This document shows positions 35,101-44,478 of a stretch of DNA of 64,000 bases, piece after piece. Position numbers and translations under genes: made by a program. The stretch comes from Gammaproteobacteria bacterium UBA5109 (GTDB lineage Bacteria; Pseudomonadota; Gammaproteobacteria; Pseudomonadales; Pseudohongiellaceae). The stretch spans positions 527,591-591,590 of the forward strand of contig DHZH01000002.1 in NCBI GenBank assembly GCA_002414385.1, given 5' to 3'. Within the stretch, counting starts at the first letter, position 1, and the number at the start of each line of letters is the position of its first letter. The notes under the pieces were generated by a model. It did not search any database and was not told the origin of the DNA. It worked only from the letters and a program-made list of their open reading frames with translations.

Positions 35101-36543
35101 TTAGTAGTTGTAATAATACCGCAGATTCATGGTCGTCATGGCATTCAGTTCACCCCCCTGCAATAAGGGACGATACTTGTTCATTCGTATAAATGTCTCA
35201 AGCAGGTTCTGAATTCTGTTGCTGTTTTCATCTTCAGTGGAACCGAGAAAGTTGATCCCGGAAGCATTTCCCAGTTCGTCGATAGTGAAACTGATGTCTA
35301 TATAACCCTTGAAAGACTGGATCTGGCTGAGTCCCTGACCGCCTGCAGTCTGCGGCGTAGCGGGAAATGCAGCGATTCTGGGAATGGGAACCGGGATGGT
35401 CGGTGCCAGTGCGGCATCAATGCTGGCATCGTTAAAATTATCATCCCGCAAGACCTGGTAGGCAACGCGATAGTATTCACGGGCACTGGCGCTTCTGCCA
35501 TATGCCAGGTCCCAGTCTGCCAGATCGAGCATGGCCAGCGCGAGCTGCTGGGCACTGATATCCTCAACCGACGCGATCAGGTCGGCGACATATTCAAGTG
35601 CCCGTTCACCGCTGTTATAACTTTCATCACGGCGTTCTTCGGAGTTTCTCACGGCTTCTTCCCGTGACCCCGTGTAGTTGGGATCATAATCATTGAGATA
35701 ACGTTCCAGGTTCATTTCCTGTTCTGCATGATAGGCCAGGCGGGCAATGCGACGGGCCACTTCAACGGCAATATTGAGAGTTGTGTTGCTGGTATAGGAC
35801 TCCTGATATTCTTCATAAAGATCATCAATTTTTCGCAGGCGCAGATCAATGACATCATTGATGTTTACGTCACGTACACTGCCGTCAGCTATTGCCTGCA
35901 TGGAAGCGTTGCCGCCTTCAATGCCGATCTGACGTTGTGCTCTTTGTGTAGTTGTTGAACGGATATTCTGGCGTCGTGAATTATCGAGATAATTGATTTT
36001 GAAATAGGCAGCTGTATACCAGTCAGCCAGGTTGGTCATTGCCGAGTACATTTCCGGAGAATCAGCCGCGAAGTTTTCAACACGCAAGGCATAAATAAAC
36101 TCTTCTTTTTCTGTCACAGCATCTATTTCATTGAGTGCCAGGTGACTGAGAATTGACTGTTCCAGTGAAGGAATTTGCTCCAGGGCGCCCTCACCATGGA
36201 TATCGACAGCCAGTGCTGAGGCTTCGGCAAATCTTTCCAGTGCTTCCTCATGCCTGCCCAGAGTCTGCAAGGCCAGCCCAAGGGTGTTGATCCGCTGAAC
36301 CTGGTCAGGGTCAGGCAGTTCCAACATTTCCGCTGCGTTTATTCTTTCCATAAGCCTGGGGATATTCTCCTCGGCTGAGCGCCGGGCATCATCCAGGATT
36401 CCCTCGCTGACCAGCACAGAGTTATCGGCAATCGAGACCGGTACCGGAGTGAAAAGCAGGTTGCTCAGGGCAGCATCGTTTTGTGCCAACAGGGGAGAAG
36501 ATAAAAAGCAGAATATCGGGGCAAGCAGTTTGATGGTTTTCAC
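35101..36543 (-). CDS. secreted TPR-like protein with TonB-C-like ending, paralogue A
   Basis: The 480-residue protein starts at GTG 36543 behind AGGGA and has a signal peptide ending LLAQ. A helical middle part looks like tetratricopeptide repeats (TLGRHEEALERFAEAS, LAMLDLADWDLAYGRSAS). The last 90 residues, with GYIDISFTIDELGNASGI, KYRPLLQGGEL and LRYYYNY, resemble the TonB C-terminal domain, but there is no N-terminal membrane anchor for coupling to ExbBD. It is a paralogue of the gene at 36649, 105 nt upstream. Function unknown. Confidence 0.82.
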   Translation of the reverse strand: MKTIKLLAPIFCFLSSPLLAQNDAALSNLLFTPVPVSIADNSVLVSEGILDDARRSAEENIPRLMERINAAEMLELPDPDQVQRINTLGLALQTLGRHEEALERFAEASALAVDIHGEGALEQIPSLEQSILSHLALNEIDAVTEKEEFIYALRVENFAADSPEMYSAMTNLADWYTAAYFKINYLDNSRRQNIRSTTTQRAQRQIGIEGGNASMQAIADGSVRDVNINDVIDLRLRKIDDLYEEYQESYTSNTTLNIAVEVARRIARLAYHAEQEMNLERYLNDYDPNYTGSREEAVRNSEERRDESYNSGERALEYVADLIASVEDISAQQLALAMLDLADWDLAYGRSASAREYYRVAYQVLRDDNFNDASIDAALAPTIPVPIPRIAAFPATPQTAGGQGLSQIQSFKGYIDISFTIDELGNASGINFLGSTEDENSNRIQNLLETFIRMNKYRPLLQGGELNAMTTMNLRYYYNY

Positions 36544-36648
36544 AATGGTATTCCCTGCATATTATTATTTTATTGAACAGCAGCAATAAATTTTGAGTGT
36601 CTGGTTGAGCGTCTGATTTACTGCAAATCCCCTGGAAGTCGTCCTGAA

Positions 36649-38211
36649 TCAGTAGGAATAGTAATACCTTAAATCCACCCGTCCCTGTTCGACAAGTTCT
36701 CCGTCACGGAAGTGCGGTCTGAACTTGGCGGTTCTGAGCTGGTTGGAAATCACACTCTCTATTTGCCTGGATTCAGGGCGGTCGTTTGACGAAAAACTGA
36801 TATCACTGGGATTGCCAAGGCGGTCCAGCGTGAAACTCACGTCTATGTAACCACGATAGTCAAGTTCCGCATTGAGTGGCAGTCCAGCACTTCTGCGCGT
36901 ATACAAATGGGTGGCAGAACGCGGTATCTGGCGGGGAACTTCAAGATTGAGGGAAGCATCAATTTGCTGATCGGAAAAATTCAGTGCCCTCAGCGTTGCA
37001 TAGGCGTCTTCATAGGCGCTCCGCGCAGCCTGAATTTTGCCATAAGCCAGATGCCAGTCTGCCAGTTCAATTTGGGCAGAAGCCAGGGTTCTCGGATTGC
37101 CTTCGACTGATTCGATTAAATTGACAATATAGCGCAGTGCGTTGCGGCCACTATCGTAACTGTGATCCAGTCGTTCCTGGGATAAGCGGAACTCCTGGAT
37201 GCGGGAACCTTCATAATTTGAAATATTGGAATTGTTATAGGTTTCGTACTCGATTTCCTGTTTGGTGATATAGGACAGGCCGGCAATGCGGCGGGCAATC
37301 TGGGCAATGGAATCCAGCCGGGGTTCCTCGCTGGCAATAATATCATGCTGCGAGTTTTCATAAAGCCGGGCCACTGTTAACAGGCGGATATCTTCCACGT
37401 CTCTGGGGGTAAGATCTCTTATGTCTCCATTGAAAATGGCTTCCATGGTTGGATCGATATAAGTGAAAGGTGTTCGATTGCTCAGGCGCATGGTGTTTTC
37501 AGCACCGCCCCATAAAAGTTCTTCTCCGACAGCCGGATTGGCAATACGCTCACCCTCAGGCAGGGTGCCCAGCATGATCTCAAGGCCCCGATTTGAACTT
37601 TGAAAGTTCTGCATGAAAAATGAGCTTATGTACCAGTCAGCCAGCGTGTTGGTGGCGGCCACCATTTCCGGAGAGCCTGGAGCAAAATTTTGCTGGTGCA
37701 TGTAGCGGACATATTCTTCCCAGCGTGTGGCGTTTTCCATGTCGCCCATGGCGATGTAGCTCTGGATGATTTTCTCAATAAGGGGTAACTGATCCATGGT
37801 GTGCAGGCCATTCTGAACCTTGATGACCTGCAGGGCATTGTCATACTGAAGGATAGCCTCTTCATGACGGCCCAGTTGTTGATTGGCATCACCGATGCTT
37901 TGATAAAATTCCAGGAATTCAAAGTTATAGGGATTATTGGTCTGCTGCTGCAGGCTTTCAATTTCATCCTGGTACCGGGTGATGGAGTTAAGCAGCTGTT
38001 GATAACGTTCATCACTCTCATCAGTGTCCGCAACCGGAGTGCGCAAGGGCAGGATTTGATCTGTGATCGGTGTGATGTCAAAAACCAGGCGGGTCCGGTT
38101 AAAATCATCCTGCCCATACAGAGACACAGAATGTAAACCCAGAGAGAGTGAAGTAAGGAGGAACAGGCTTGGTTTAAGCACGCGCAATGTATTCATCAGG
38201 CTAAAGTTCAT
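36649..38211 (-). CDS. secreted TPR-like protein with TonB-C-like ending, paralogue B
   Basis: A TTG at 38247 could extend the frame; ATG at 38211 behind GAAGAG gives 520 residues and a signal peptide ending SLYGQ. It shares with paralogue A the order of TPR-like helices (QLGRHEEAILQYDNAL, AQIELADWHLAYGKI) and the C-terminal GYIDVSFTLDRLGNPSDI, KFRPHFRDGEL, LRYYYSY. Similarity is moderate, so the duplication is old. A role as an envelope adaptor is inference. Confidence 0.82.
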   Translation of the reverse strand: MNFSLMNTLRVLKPSLFLLTSLSLGLHSVSLYGQDDFNRTRLVFDITPITDQILPLRTPVADTDESDERYQQLLNSITRYQDEIESLQQQTNNPYNFEFLEFYQSIGDANQQLGRHEEAILQYDNALQVIKVQNGLHTMDQLPLIEKIIQSYIAMGDMENATRWEEYVRYMHQQNFAPGSPEMVAATNTLADWYISSFFMQNFQSSNRGLEIMLGTLPEGERIANPAVGEELLWGGAENTMRLSNRTPFTYIDPTMEAIFNGDIRDLTPRDVEDIRLLTVARLYENSQHDIIASEEPRLDSIAQIARRIAGLSYITKQEIEYETYNNSNISNYEGSRIQEFRLSQERLDHSYDSGRNALRYIVNLIESVEGNPRTLASAQIELADWHLAYGKIQAARSAYEDAYATLRALNFSDQQIDASLNLEVPRQIPRSATHLYTRRSAGLPLNAELDYRGYIDVSFTLDRLGNPSDISFSSNDRPESRQIESVISNQLRTAKFRPHFRDGELVEQGRVDLRYYYSY

Positions 38212-38449
38212 GAGACTCTTCGCTTTGTAACTTCTACCCAGGTACAATCACTTGCATGGAAAGAAAATACCTGAAAATCCCGAAAAAACTTTAAATCGAG
38301 CTAATCAAGAATAAACCTGTTTAATAGGGGCGTCCAGTGATATTGGATTGTTTCAGTCAGAAAATATAGTGTTTTTAGTACATCGTTTTATACTTGAGAG
38401 GCATTGTATAGAATTTCCAAATCAATCAAGCAGTAATAGCGGAGTGAAA

Positions 38450-39427
38450 ATGAAAGCAGCGAAAATGATTAAAACAGCTGCTCTCTCGGCATCCCTGGCT
38501 TTCCCCATAAGCGCCCTGGCGCAGGAATATGTGGGCTGGCTTGAATATGGTGATGGCGGTGAGCAATGGCAGGATAACAAGGCACGTCTGCAGGAATTCG
38601 GAGAACAATTCGATTCCTCCTGGGAAATGTATCAGTACCTGGAGCGACAGGCGGGTGGAGGAGATGATCTCGACTGGGAAGATATGGCAAGTCCCGAGTT
38701 TGACTGGTCCGGAATTTATACCCGGGCTCGTGGTGGACTTTCCTTTGACCCGGATATCCCGCCGGACCAGACTACCGCCCAGTTAACAGAACAGGGCGCT
38801 GCAGCCAGGCAGCGCAAAATTGATTTGTTAAATCAGACCGGTGGCGAATACGACCCGATTTCAGACTGTCGACCGCCGGGACACCCGCGCTGGGTTACCG
38901 AGCCTTTCCTGCATGAGTTCATCGTGACCCCGGAGCAGACCTGGCTGATAAATGAAATGGTCAATGACATCCGTCGTGTTTACACTGATGGCAGAGCTCA
39001 TACATTACCCGAGGATGCCTATCCGACTTTTAATGGCGATACCATCGGTTTCTGGGATGACGGTGTATTGGTGACACACACTACCTACCTGCGCGAAGGA
39101 CAATACCAGCGAGGTCCGCAACCGGATTATTCTGACCAGGTTGAAGTGGTTGAGCGCTGGCGCAAAATTGACGGCATCAACCTGGAAGCTGACTTCTGGG
39201 TTTTTGATCCGGCCAATCTGGCTGAACCCTGGTATACACGGCAGGCATTTATTGAGCTGGAAAATGATGATCACCTGCTGCGCATCCGCTACTGGTGGTG
39301 TGGTGAAAACCAGAATAACGACATTATCGTGACTGATGAAGGAACCAGTCAGTTTCCGGATTTTGATTTCCTGGATGATGATGCCGCAGTCAGCAATGAT
39401 GAGTCTGTACAACGTTTAGGCGAATAA
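38450..39427 (+). CDS. exported protein of unknown function (RxNG/DGR family, member 1)
   Basis: ATG at 38450 behind GGAG is used rather than an alternative start 102 nt earlier; the product has 325 residues with a signal peptide ending ISALAQ. Motifs include YTDGRAH, GDTIGFWDDGVLVTHTT, SDQVEVVERW and YWWCGEN. The block DGR.H / G.W..G.L...TT / V.....W is shared with the genes at 43561 and, more weakly, 41755. It is not a known enzyme to me. It is followed by DUF6152 after 26 nt, so the two are an operon. Confidence 0.8.
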   Translation: MKAAKMIKTAALSASLAFPISALAQEYVGWLEYGDGGEQWQDNKARLQEFGEQFDSSWEMYQYLERQAGGGDDLDWEDMASPEFDWSGIYTRARGGLSFDPDIPPDQTTAQLTEQGAAARQRKIDLLNQTGGEYDPISDCRPPGHPRWVTEPFLHEFIVTPEQTWLINEMVNDIRRVYTDGRAHTLPEDAYPTFNGDTIGFWDDGVLVTHTTYLREGQYQRGPQPDYSDQVEVVERWRKIDGINLEADFWVFDPANLAEPWYTRQAFIELENDDHLLRIRYWWCGENQNNDIIVTDEGTSQFPDFDFLDDDAAVSNDESVQRLGE

Positions 39428-39453
39428 GCACAAAGTCTTTGAGGAGGTTTGAG

Positions 39454-39849
39454 ATGAAGAAATTATTTTTAACAGGGGTGTTTATGCTGGCATGCACCAG
39501 CTTCCCCGTCACAGCGCACCATTCCGCAGCCATGTTTGATCATACTGAACTGGTTGAGGTTCAAGGTGTGGTCAGGGAATTCCAGTATACCAATCCGCAT
39601 TCGTGGCTGATTATCGATGTCACCAATGAAGACGGCTCGGTAACCACCTGGGGTTTTGAAGCGGAGGGTCCGAGCTCACTGATGCGCGCCGGTATTCGCC
39701 GCAGTGACCTGCCAGCCGGAACACCAATTACTATTCGCGGTAATCCGATGAAAGACGGCCGGCCTGCAGCAGCCTGGGTTGATGCCGTGGTAAATGGTCA
39801 AACTCTGAATCCGCTTAATGGTTTTGCCATTAATCCGGCTGACGAATAA
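39454..39849 (+). CDS. DUF6152 family exported protein
   Basis: The 131-residue protein has a signal peptide ending FPVTA and the mature start HHSAAMFDH. EVQGVVREFQYTNPHSWL and the OB-fold-like pattern to RGNPMKDGRPAAAW match DUF6152. The His-rich N-terminus (HH and DH) suggests metal binding (inference). Start ATG 39454 follows GAGGAGG. It closes an operon with member 1 of the RxNG/DGR family and ends in a terminator at 39870. Confidence 0.88.
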   Translation: MKKLFLTGVFMLACTSFPVTAHHSAAMFDHTELVEVQGVVREFQYTNPHSWLIIDVTNEDGSVTTWGFEAEGPSSLMRAGIRRSDLPAGTPITIRGNPMKDGRPAAAWVDAVVNGQTLNPLNGFAINPADE

Positions 39850-39869
39850 GGCTTCAGCCAAAATCGATG

Positions 39870-39902
39870 AAGCCCGGTTTTCGCAAGATGCCGGGCTTTT
39901 TT
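39870..39902 (+). terminator. intrinsic terminator after DUF6152
   Basis: AAGCCCGG (39870-39877) pairs with CCGGGCTT (39891-39898), leading into a six-T run. It lies 21 nt after the stop of the DUF6152 gene. Confidence 0.9.
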
Positions 39903-40023
39903 GTGCCTGATGTAGCCATCCCATATGGCTGACGTTGCTCATTCCCTGAAATAGGCTTAGAGTTAAGCGAAATGTTTGATCCCGGAATGCGATAAAAGCG
40001 ATAAAAACAGTACAGAACGCCAG

Positions 40024-41742
40024 ATGTTTTACGCACAATTTACTCTTCATTTAAATCGACTGGCCTGTAAACAGGCATCTTTACCCCTGTTATTTTCTGT
40101 TGCGCTGCTGCTGGCTGCAGCATCAGAAGCAGCTGAATTCGACACTGCTCTTGCGGCGTATGAATCCGGGGAATTCACCAGGGCCTTTGAAGAATTTTCC
40201 GAACTGGCTGAATCCGGCGAAGCTGAAGCCCAGGCCAGGCTGGCTGAAATGTATTTTTACGGCGAGGGGGTTGAACAGAATATTCCTGAAGCCAATCGTC
40301 TTGCTGAAATGGCAGCTGATGCCGGAAATCCCCGAGCGCTGGTTTACCAGGGTGACGCCTATTTTTCCGGCAGGAACGGCTTGCCGGACATGGAAACGGC
40401 ATTTGATTTATACGAGCAGGCGGCTGAGCAGGACTATGCTCCGGCCCTGGTTAAAATTGCCTTTATGTATATGAATGGTCAGGGGCTTGACCGGGATTTA
40501 TCCACCGCAATCGAATATTTCAGCCTGGCAGCAGAACAGGGAAATAATGAAGCGCTGGTCAGCCTGGGGAATATATACAGCAATGGCCAGGGAGTGGAAG
40601 TGGATATGCAGCAGGCAGTTACCCTGTACCGGCGTGCCGCTGAACAGGGTTTTGCCCCGGCCCAGGTTAATCTTGGCAACCATTACTATCAGGGCAGTGG
40701 CGTTGAACAGGATACCGCACAGGCAATCAGTTTTTACCGGCAAGCCGCAGAACAGGACTATCCGCCAGCTCAGGTAATCATGGGCAATCTGTATGTCGAA
40801 GGTGAACTACTCAGGCAGGATTATGATGAGGCCAGACGCTTGTTCACGGATGCTGCTGATGAAAGCAACCCACAGGCCATCTACTGGCTGGGGTGGCTCT
40901 ATGAAAACGGTTATGGGGTGGACAGCGATGTCAATCAGGCAATAGCACTCTATGAGCGGGCAGCGGATTTTGGTAGCCCCCGGGCGCAATATGTGCTCGG
41001 TGTGAAATACGATAATGGTGATGGCTTTCCGCAAAATGCCACTATTGCTGCCAGTCTTTTTCAACTTGCTTCTCAACAGGATTTCACACCGGCACAGGTA
41101 TCCCTGGCCAATAAAAATTATCTTGGTCAGGGGATTCCACAGAACTTTAATGAAGCCCTGCGGCTATACCGGCTGGCCGCTGAAAAACAGGATCCGGAAG
41201 CACAGACCAACCTTGGCGTCATGTATGCCAACGGGCAGGGAGTGGAACAGGATTTCACCGAAGCGCTGCGCCTGTATCAGCTTGCTGCTGAACAGGATTA
41301 TGCCCAGAGTATGGTGAATCTCGGCTGGATGTATGCCAACGGAGTTGGCGTTGAACAGGACTTTGCCGAGACCATGCGGTATTACACGCTGGCAGCAGAA
41401 CAGAATCATGCCCAGGCCATGCTGAGTCTGGGCATGATGCATGCAAACGCACAGGGGACAGCTCAGGACTTCAGCCAGGCGGTAAGCTATTTCAGATCAG
41501 CGGCTGAACTGGGTTATGCTCCGGCGCAGGCCAATCTGGCGGTGATGTATGCCAATGGTCTTGGTGTCGAAAATCCTTCCATGATTGATGCTTATATGTG
41601 GGCGCAACTGGCGGCGGAGCAGGGTAATGAGCAGGCACAGAATTTCCAGCAAAGACTGGAACAGACGCTTGCTTCGGAAGATATTATTACGGCAATGGAA
41701 AATGCCAGGCGCTGCGCGGCAAATGGTTTCAGAGACTGCTGA
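40024..41742 (+). CDS. exported Sel1-like repeat protein
   Basis: ATG at 40024 is taken as start (a TTG 48 nt earlier is less likely); the product has 572 residues with a signal peptide ending AAASEA. It is made almost entirely of about 13 Sel1-like repeats of 36 residues with the core AEQ.(Y/F)A.A...LG..Y.NG.GVEQD. The last repeat ends in DAYMWAQLAAEQGN, the usual terminal variant. Such solenoids are protein-binding scaffolds. It is convergent with the next gene. Partner unknown. Confidence 0.92.
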   Translation: MFYAQFTLHLNRLACKQASLPLLFSVALLLAAASEAAEFDTALAAYESGEFTRAFEEFSELAESGEAEAQARLAEMYFYGEGVEQNIPEANRLAEMAADAGNPRALVYQGDAYFSGRNGLPDMETAFDLYEQAAEQDYAPALVKIAFMYMNGQGLDRDLSTAIEYFSLAAEQGNNEALVSLGNIYSNGQGVEVDMQQAVTLYRRAAEQGFAPAQVNLGNHYYQGSGVEQDTAQAISFYRQAAEQDYPPAQVIMGNLYVEGELLRQDYDEARRLFTDAADESNPQAIYWLGWLYENGYGVDSDVNQAIALYERAADFGSPRAQYVLGVKYDNGDGFPQNATIAASLFQLASQQDFTPAQVSLANKNYLGQGIPQNFNEALRLYRLAAEKQDPEAQTNLGVMYANGQGVEQDFTEALRLYQLAAEQDYAQSMVNLGWMYANGVGVEQDFAETMRYYTLAAEQNHAQAMLSLGMMHANAQGTAQDFSQAVSYFRSAAELGYAPAQANLAVMYANGLGVENPSMIDAYMWAQLAAEQGNEQAQNFQQRLEQTLASEDIITAMENARRCAANGFRDC

Positions 41743-41754
41743 AAACTTCAGGCT

Positions 41755-42561
41755 TTAGATAGAACAGGGTCTCGGGTTCCAGCCGGAGTCATCAGCCTCA
41801 CGTCTGAAATTGGAGCTGCTGATGTGTTCCACCAGAAGATTAAGCGGGTCACGTACGATCGTTGTGACTATCAGCCACTCAGTGCCGTCCGGTTCAGTCA
41901 GGGTGTTGAAATATTCAGTGACCTCGGCTTCCGGACTGTATGGTACGCCATTCTTACGCAGTAAACCGCCACTGAGGTTGCTGGTTTCAATATAAAGTTT
42001 GCCGCCAGCCATTTCCTGGACCGGAGTAGACTGATTAAGTGTTCTTCTGCCCCTGCCTTCACCGGGATTCAGTAATTCACGTTGTGGATCAAAGCCGCCG
42101 GCATATTGCCATTCGGCCACTGAATGACCCTGCAAACTGGGAGCTCCGGCTGCCGGGGCATTGGCAAAATGTAGTAAACGGCTCTGTTCTCCAGCATCTG
42201 CATCAATCCGCAGGGTATCTTCATCCTCCCAGGAAATCTGCAATCTGCCAGGTTCACGCAGCAGGCGTCCGGCGCCAAAAGCTTCACAGGCACGTCCGGC
42301 CTCCCTGAAGGCATTAATGTCAAAGGCATCGGCAGCTTCCAGGGCTCTGCTGGTCAAAGGCAGCCCGGCATAATATCCGGGTGCAGGTGTAATCATGCGG
42401 ATATGCCAGTCTTCCGTAATGACAGCTACCCAGTTACCGGTCAGATCAATGGGTGCGAAACGCTGATAGATGGATGTATTTTCCTGGGCCTGGAGCGGAA
42501 TAACAGTGAAGCTGCACAGCACCAGGAAGGATGTCCGGATTACTCTTGTAAGTAAACGCAT
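41755..42561 (-). CDS. exported protein of unknown function (RxNG/DGR family, member 2)
   Basis: ATG at 42561 behind AAGGCGAG gives 268 residues with a signal peptide ending PLQAQ. The N-terminal part resembles beta-strand scaffolds (IDLTGNWVAVITEDWHI). The C-terminal half has LRKNGVPYSPEAEVTEYF and IVRDPLNLLVEHI, which line up with RRNGVPSSDESEVITYY in the gene at 43561. It is the last of three co-directional genes 43561, 42578, 41755. No function is assigned. Confidence 0.75.
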   Translation of the reverse strand: MRLLTRVIRTSFLVLCSFTVIPLQAQENTSIYQRFAPIDLTGNWVAVITEDWHIRMITPAPGYYAGLPLTSRALEAADAFDINAFREAGRACEAFGAGRLLREPGRLQISWEDEDTLRIDADAGEQSRLLHFANAPAAGAPSLQGHSVAEWQYAGGFDPQRELLNPGEGRGRRTLNQSTPVQEMAGGKLYIETSNLSGGLLRKNGVPYSPEAEVTEYFNTLTEPDGTEWLIVTTIVRDPLNLLVEHISSSNFRREADDSGWNPRPCSI

Positions 42562-42577
42562 TATTGATCTCGCCTTT

Positions 42578-43564
42578 TTACTGAGCGGTAAATTCTTCAT
42601 AGAGGGCTTCAATAAACATGTCGACGGTCCAGCCAGGATTGCTGTAACGGCTTTCCCAGCCCAGTACAGGTCTGGCTGCAATCACTTCCTCCAGGCTGGC
42701 TTCTTCTTCCCTGACCAGATGCTGTATGCGATCGCGGATGATATAAGCCATATCACGATATTCAACCAGTTCCGCTTCATCGGCAATATACCCGTGGCCG
42801 GGAATGATATAGGTCCCACCTTCGGCAAAATCCCCGGCAACCGTAATTTCAAGCATGTGATCCAGTGCGGCAATTGTGCCCTGTAATGAGCCACCCATTA
42901 GGGGGTTAATCAGAGGCAAATTGGTGGTGGTAAAAATGTCGCCGCTGACCATAACATTGGAACCACGGAAATAAACCACACTGTCGCCATTACTGTAGGC
43001 ATTGGGCATATGATAGATATCAATGGCTTCATCGTTGAATACCTGACTGCGATGTGGCTCAAAATAACCTTCCGTAGGCCAGGATTCCTGTGGGTATACC
43101 TGCTCACCATCTGGGCCCCGGGCCACGCTCATGCCAAACAGCACATTTTCCTGGGCGATCACGGCAATGCGCGCTCCGCGGGTTGCGCCGCTGGTTGAGC
43201 CACCCGGTAAGCTAGCTATTTGTGCATTGCCACCAACATGCTGTTCCGCCATGGAGGTATTGATGATGTATCTTATCGGCCGGTCGGAAATTGAGGCGAT
43301 CGCCGCGATGACTTCTTCACTGTATTCCTGTGCACCCGTATCCACCAGAATGATGCCCTGTTCGCCAGCCTGCACGGCAATGTTGCCTCCGGCTCCGGCT
43401 ATCAGCCAGACATTGCCCTGCACATGCAGTACTTCAATTGCCCCTTCAGAGCGTGGTTCCTGTGGAACCGGCTGAGCCAGCAAGGGCAGACTTAGCAGAC
43501 CGAATAGCATACTGAGAATAGCCGCCTGAAATAACTTCAGGCCTGAGATCGTGTGTAATTTCAT
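42578..43564 (-). CDS. metallo-beta-lactamase-fold protein with degenerate metal site
   Basis: The 328-residue protein has a signal peptide ending PLLAQ. The fold is clear from IILVDTGAQE, SVVYFRGSNVMVSGDIF and YIIPGHGYIAD. In the metal-binding loop, however, the canonical HxHxDH is NTSMAEQH at residues 102-109: Ser104, Ala106 and Gln108 replace two His and the Asp; only His109 remains. The next ligand position is Asn (MPNAYSNGDS). It may be a ligand-binding protein or an enzyme with altered chemistry. ATG overlaps the stop of the gene at 43561 by four bases. Confidence 0.85.
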   Translation of the reverse strand: MKLHTISGLKLFQAAILSMLFGLLSLPLLAQPVPQEPRSEGAIEVLHVQGNVWLIAGAGGNIAVQAGEQGIILVDTGAQEYSEEVIAAIASISDRPIRYIINTSMAEQHVGGNAQIASLPGGSTSGATRGARIAVIAQENVLFGMSVARGPDGEQVYPQESWPTEGYFEPHRSQVFNDEAIDIYHMPNAYSNGDSVVYFRGSNVMVSGDIFTTTNLPLINPLMGGSLQGTIAALDHMLEITVAGDFAEGGTYIIPGHGYIADEAELVEYRDMAYIIRDRIQHLVREEEASLEEVIAARPVLGWESRYSNPGWTVDMFIEALYEEFTAQ

Positions 43565-44466
43565 TCTGCCAAGCGCTCCATGTATTCGGGCATGGCAGTC
43601 TCTTCACCACCCAGCGTGGATTCCACCGGAATGCCAAGCTCTTCGGCCCGGTCCCCGTAAAAGGGATTTTCGCCCGGCAGATAGTGAGGAACATAGTGTC
43701 TTTCGGGGCGGGGAATTTCAGCAATGTTGATGCATTCCAGGAAGACCTGGTTACTGACATCGGGGGCTTCAACGCCGAAAGTGGCAGTTCTAATACCTTG
43801 CGGAGCGGCAACAAAATCAGCTGACCTGATGTAGGTGTCAGTCAGATAATGTGGATCCTCGACAAACCAGGTAATGGTAAGCACATCCCCATTGCGCTGG
43901 TAGTAGGTAATGACTTCAGACTCGTCACTGCTGGGTACACCATTACGGCGAACCCATCCCCATTTCAGATGAGTAGTTCGGGTAATCAGGGTGCCATTTT
44001 CCCAGCGACCGGTGGTGAAACCGGCCCAGGTATGCGGTGCATATTCTGAAGGATGTGGCCGCCCGTCCATCCAGATTTTACGATCTGCACGGCGGAAAGT
44101 CCCGCCCACGGTATAGGAAATGACATCAAGGTTGTCATCCAGTTGCGCGGCAATTCGCAGAGCTGCCGGTCCCCAGTAGGAATACTGGGTCGGGTGACGC
44201 ATACAGACATGCTCGGGAACCCCGAGTAGGGCACTATCGTAAGTCAGTGCCCGGGAAAGCGCTTCCTCATTCAGGGGGATTCCCATGTAATCAACCAAGA
44301 ATGGCCCATCTGCCCTTTCATTGGCATCTTCAATAAAGCCGAAGAGCTCTGAGTCAATGGCGACACCGGGAGCAGGCTGATCCCAGAAACCGGCGATATC
44401 AGCCTGTTGGGCATTCAGTGTCAGTGCCTGGCAGCAAAGTGCCAGGCACAGTAGTCGTCTCACCAT
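43561..44466 (-). CDS. exported protein of unknown function (RxNG/DGR family, member 3)
   Basis: The 301-residue protein has a signal peptide ending TLNAQ and the motifs WMDGRPHPSEY, HTWAGFTTGRWENG, LITRTTHLKWGWVRRNGVP and TWFVEDPHYLTD. These match member 1 at 38450 in order. It is translationally coupled by a 4-bp ATGA overlap to the metallo-beta-lactamase-fold gene, suggesting that the two act together. The function is unknown. Confidence 0.8.
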   Translation of the reverse strand: MVRRLLCLALCCQALTLNAQQADIAGFWDQPAPGVAIDSELFGFIEDANERADGPFLVDYMGIPLNEEALSRALTYDSALLGVPEHVCMRHPTQYSYWGPAALRIAAQLDDNLDVISYTVGGTFRRADRKIWMDGRPHPSEYAPHTWAGFTTGRWENGTLITRTTHLKWGWVRRNGVPSSDESEVITYYQRNGDVLTITWFVEDPHYLTDTYIRSADFVAAPQGIRTATFGVEAPDVSNQVFLECINIAEIPRPERHYVPHYLPGENPFYGDRAEELGIPVESTLGGEETAMPEYMERLAE

Positions 44467-44478
44467 GATTGTCAGCGA

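Noticed and set aside
38348..38449. Longer N-terminus for the gene at 38450
   Set aside because: The extension lacks a ribosome binding site and would bury the signal peptide that begins at 38450.
40024..41742. Direct DNA repeats in the Sel1 gene as a CRISPR-like array
   Set aside because: The 108-nt periodicity is explained by 36-residue Sel1 repeats that are translated in frame and diverge at the DNA level.
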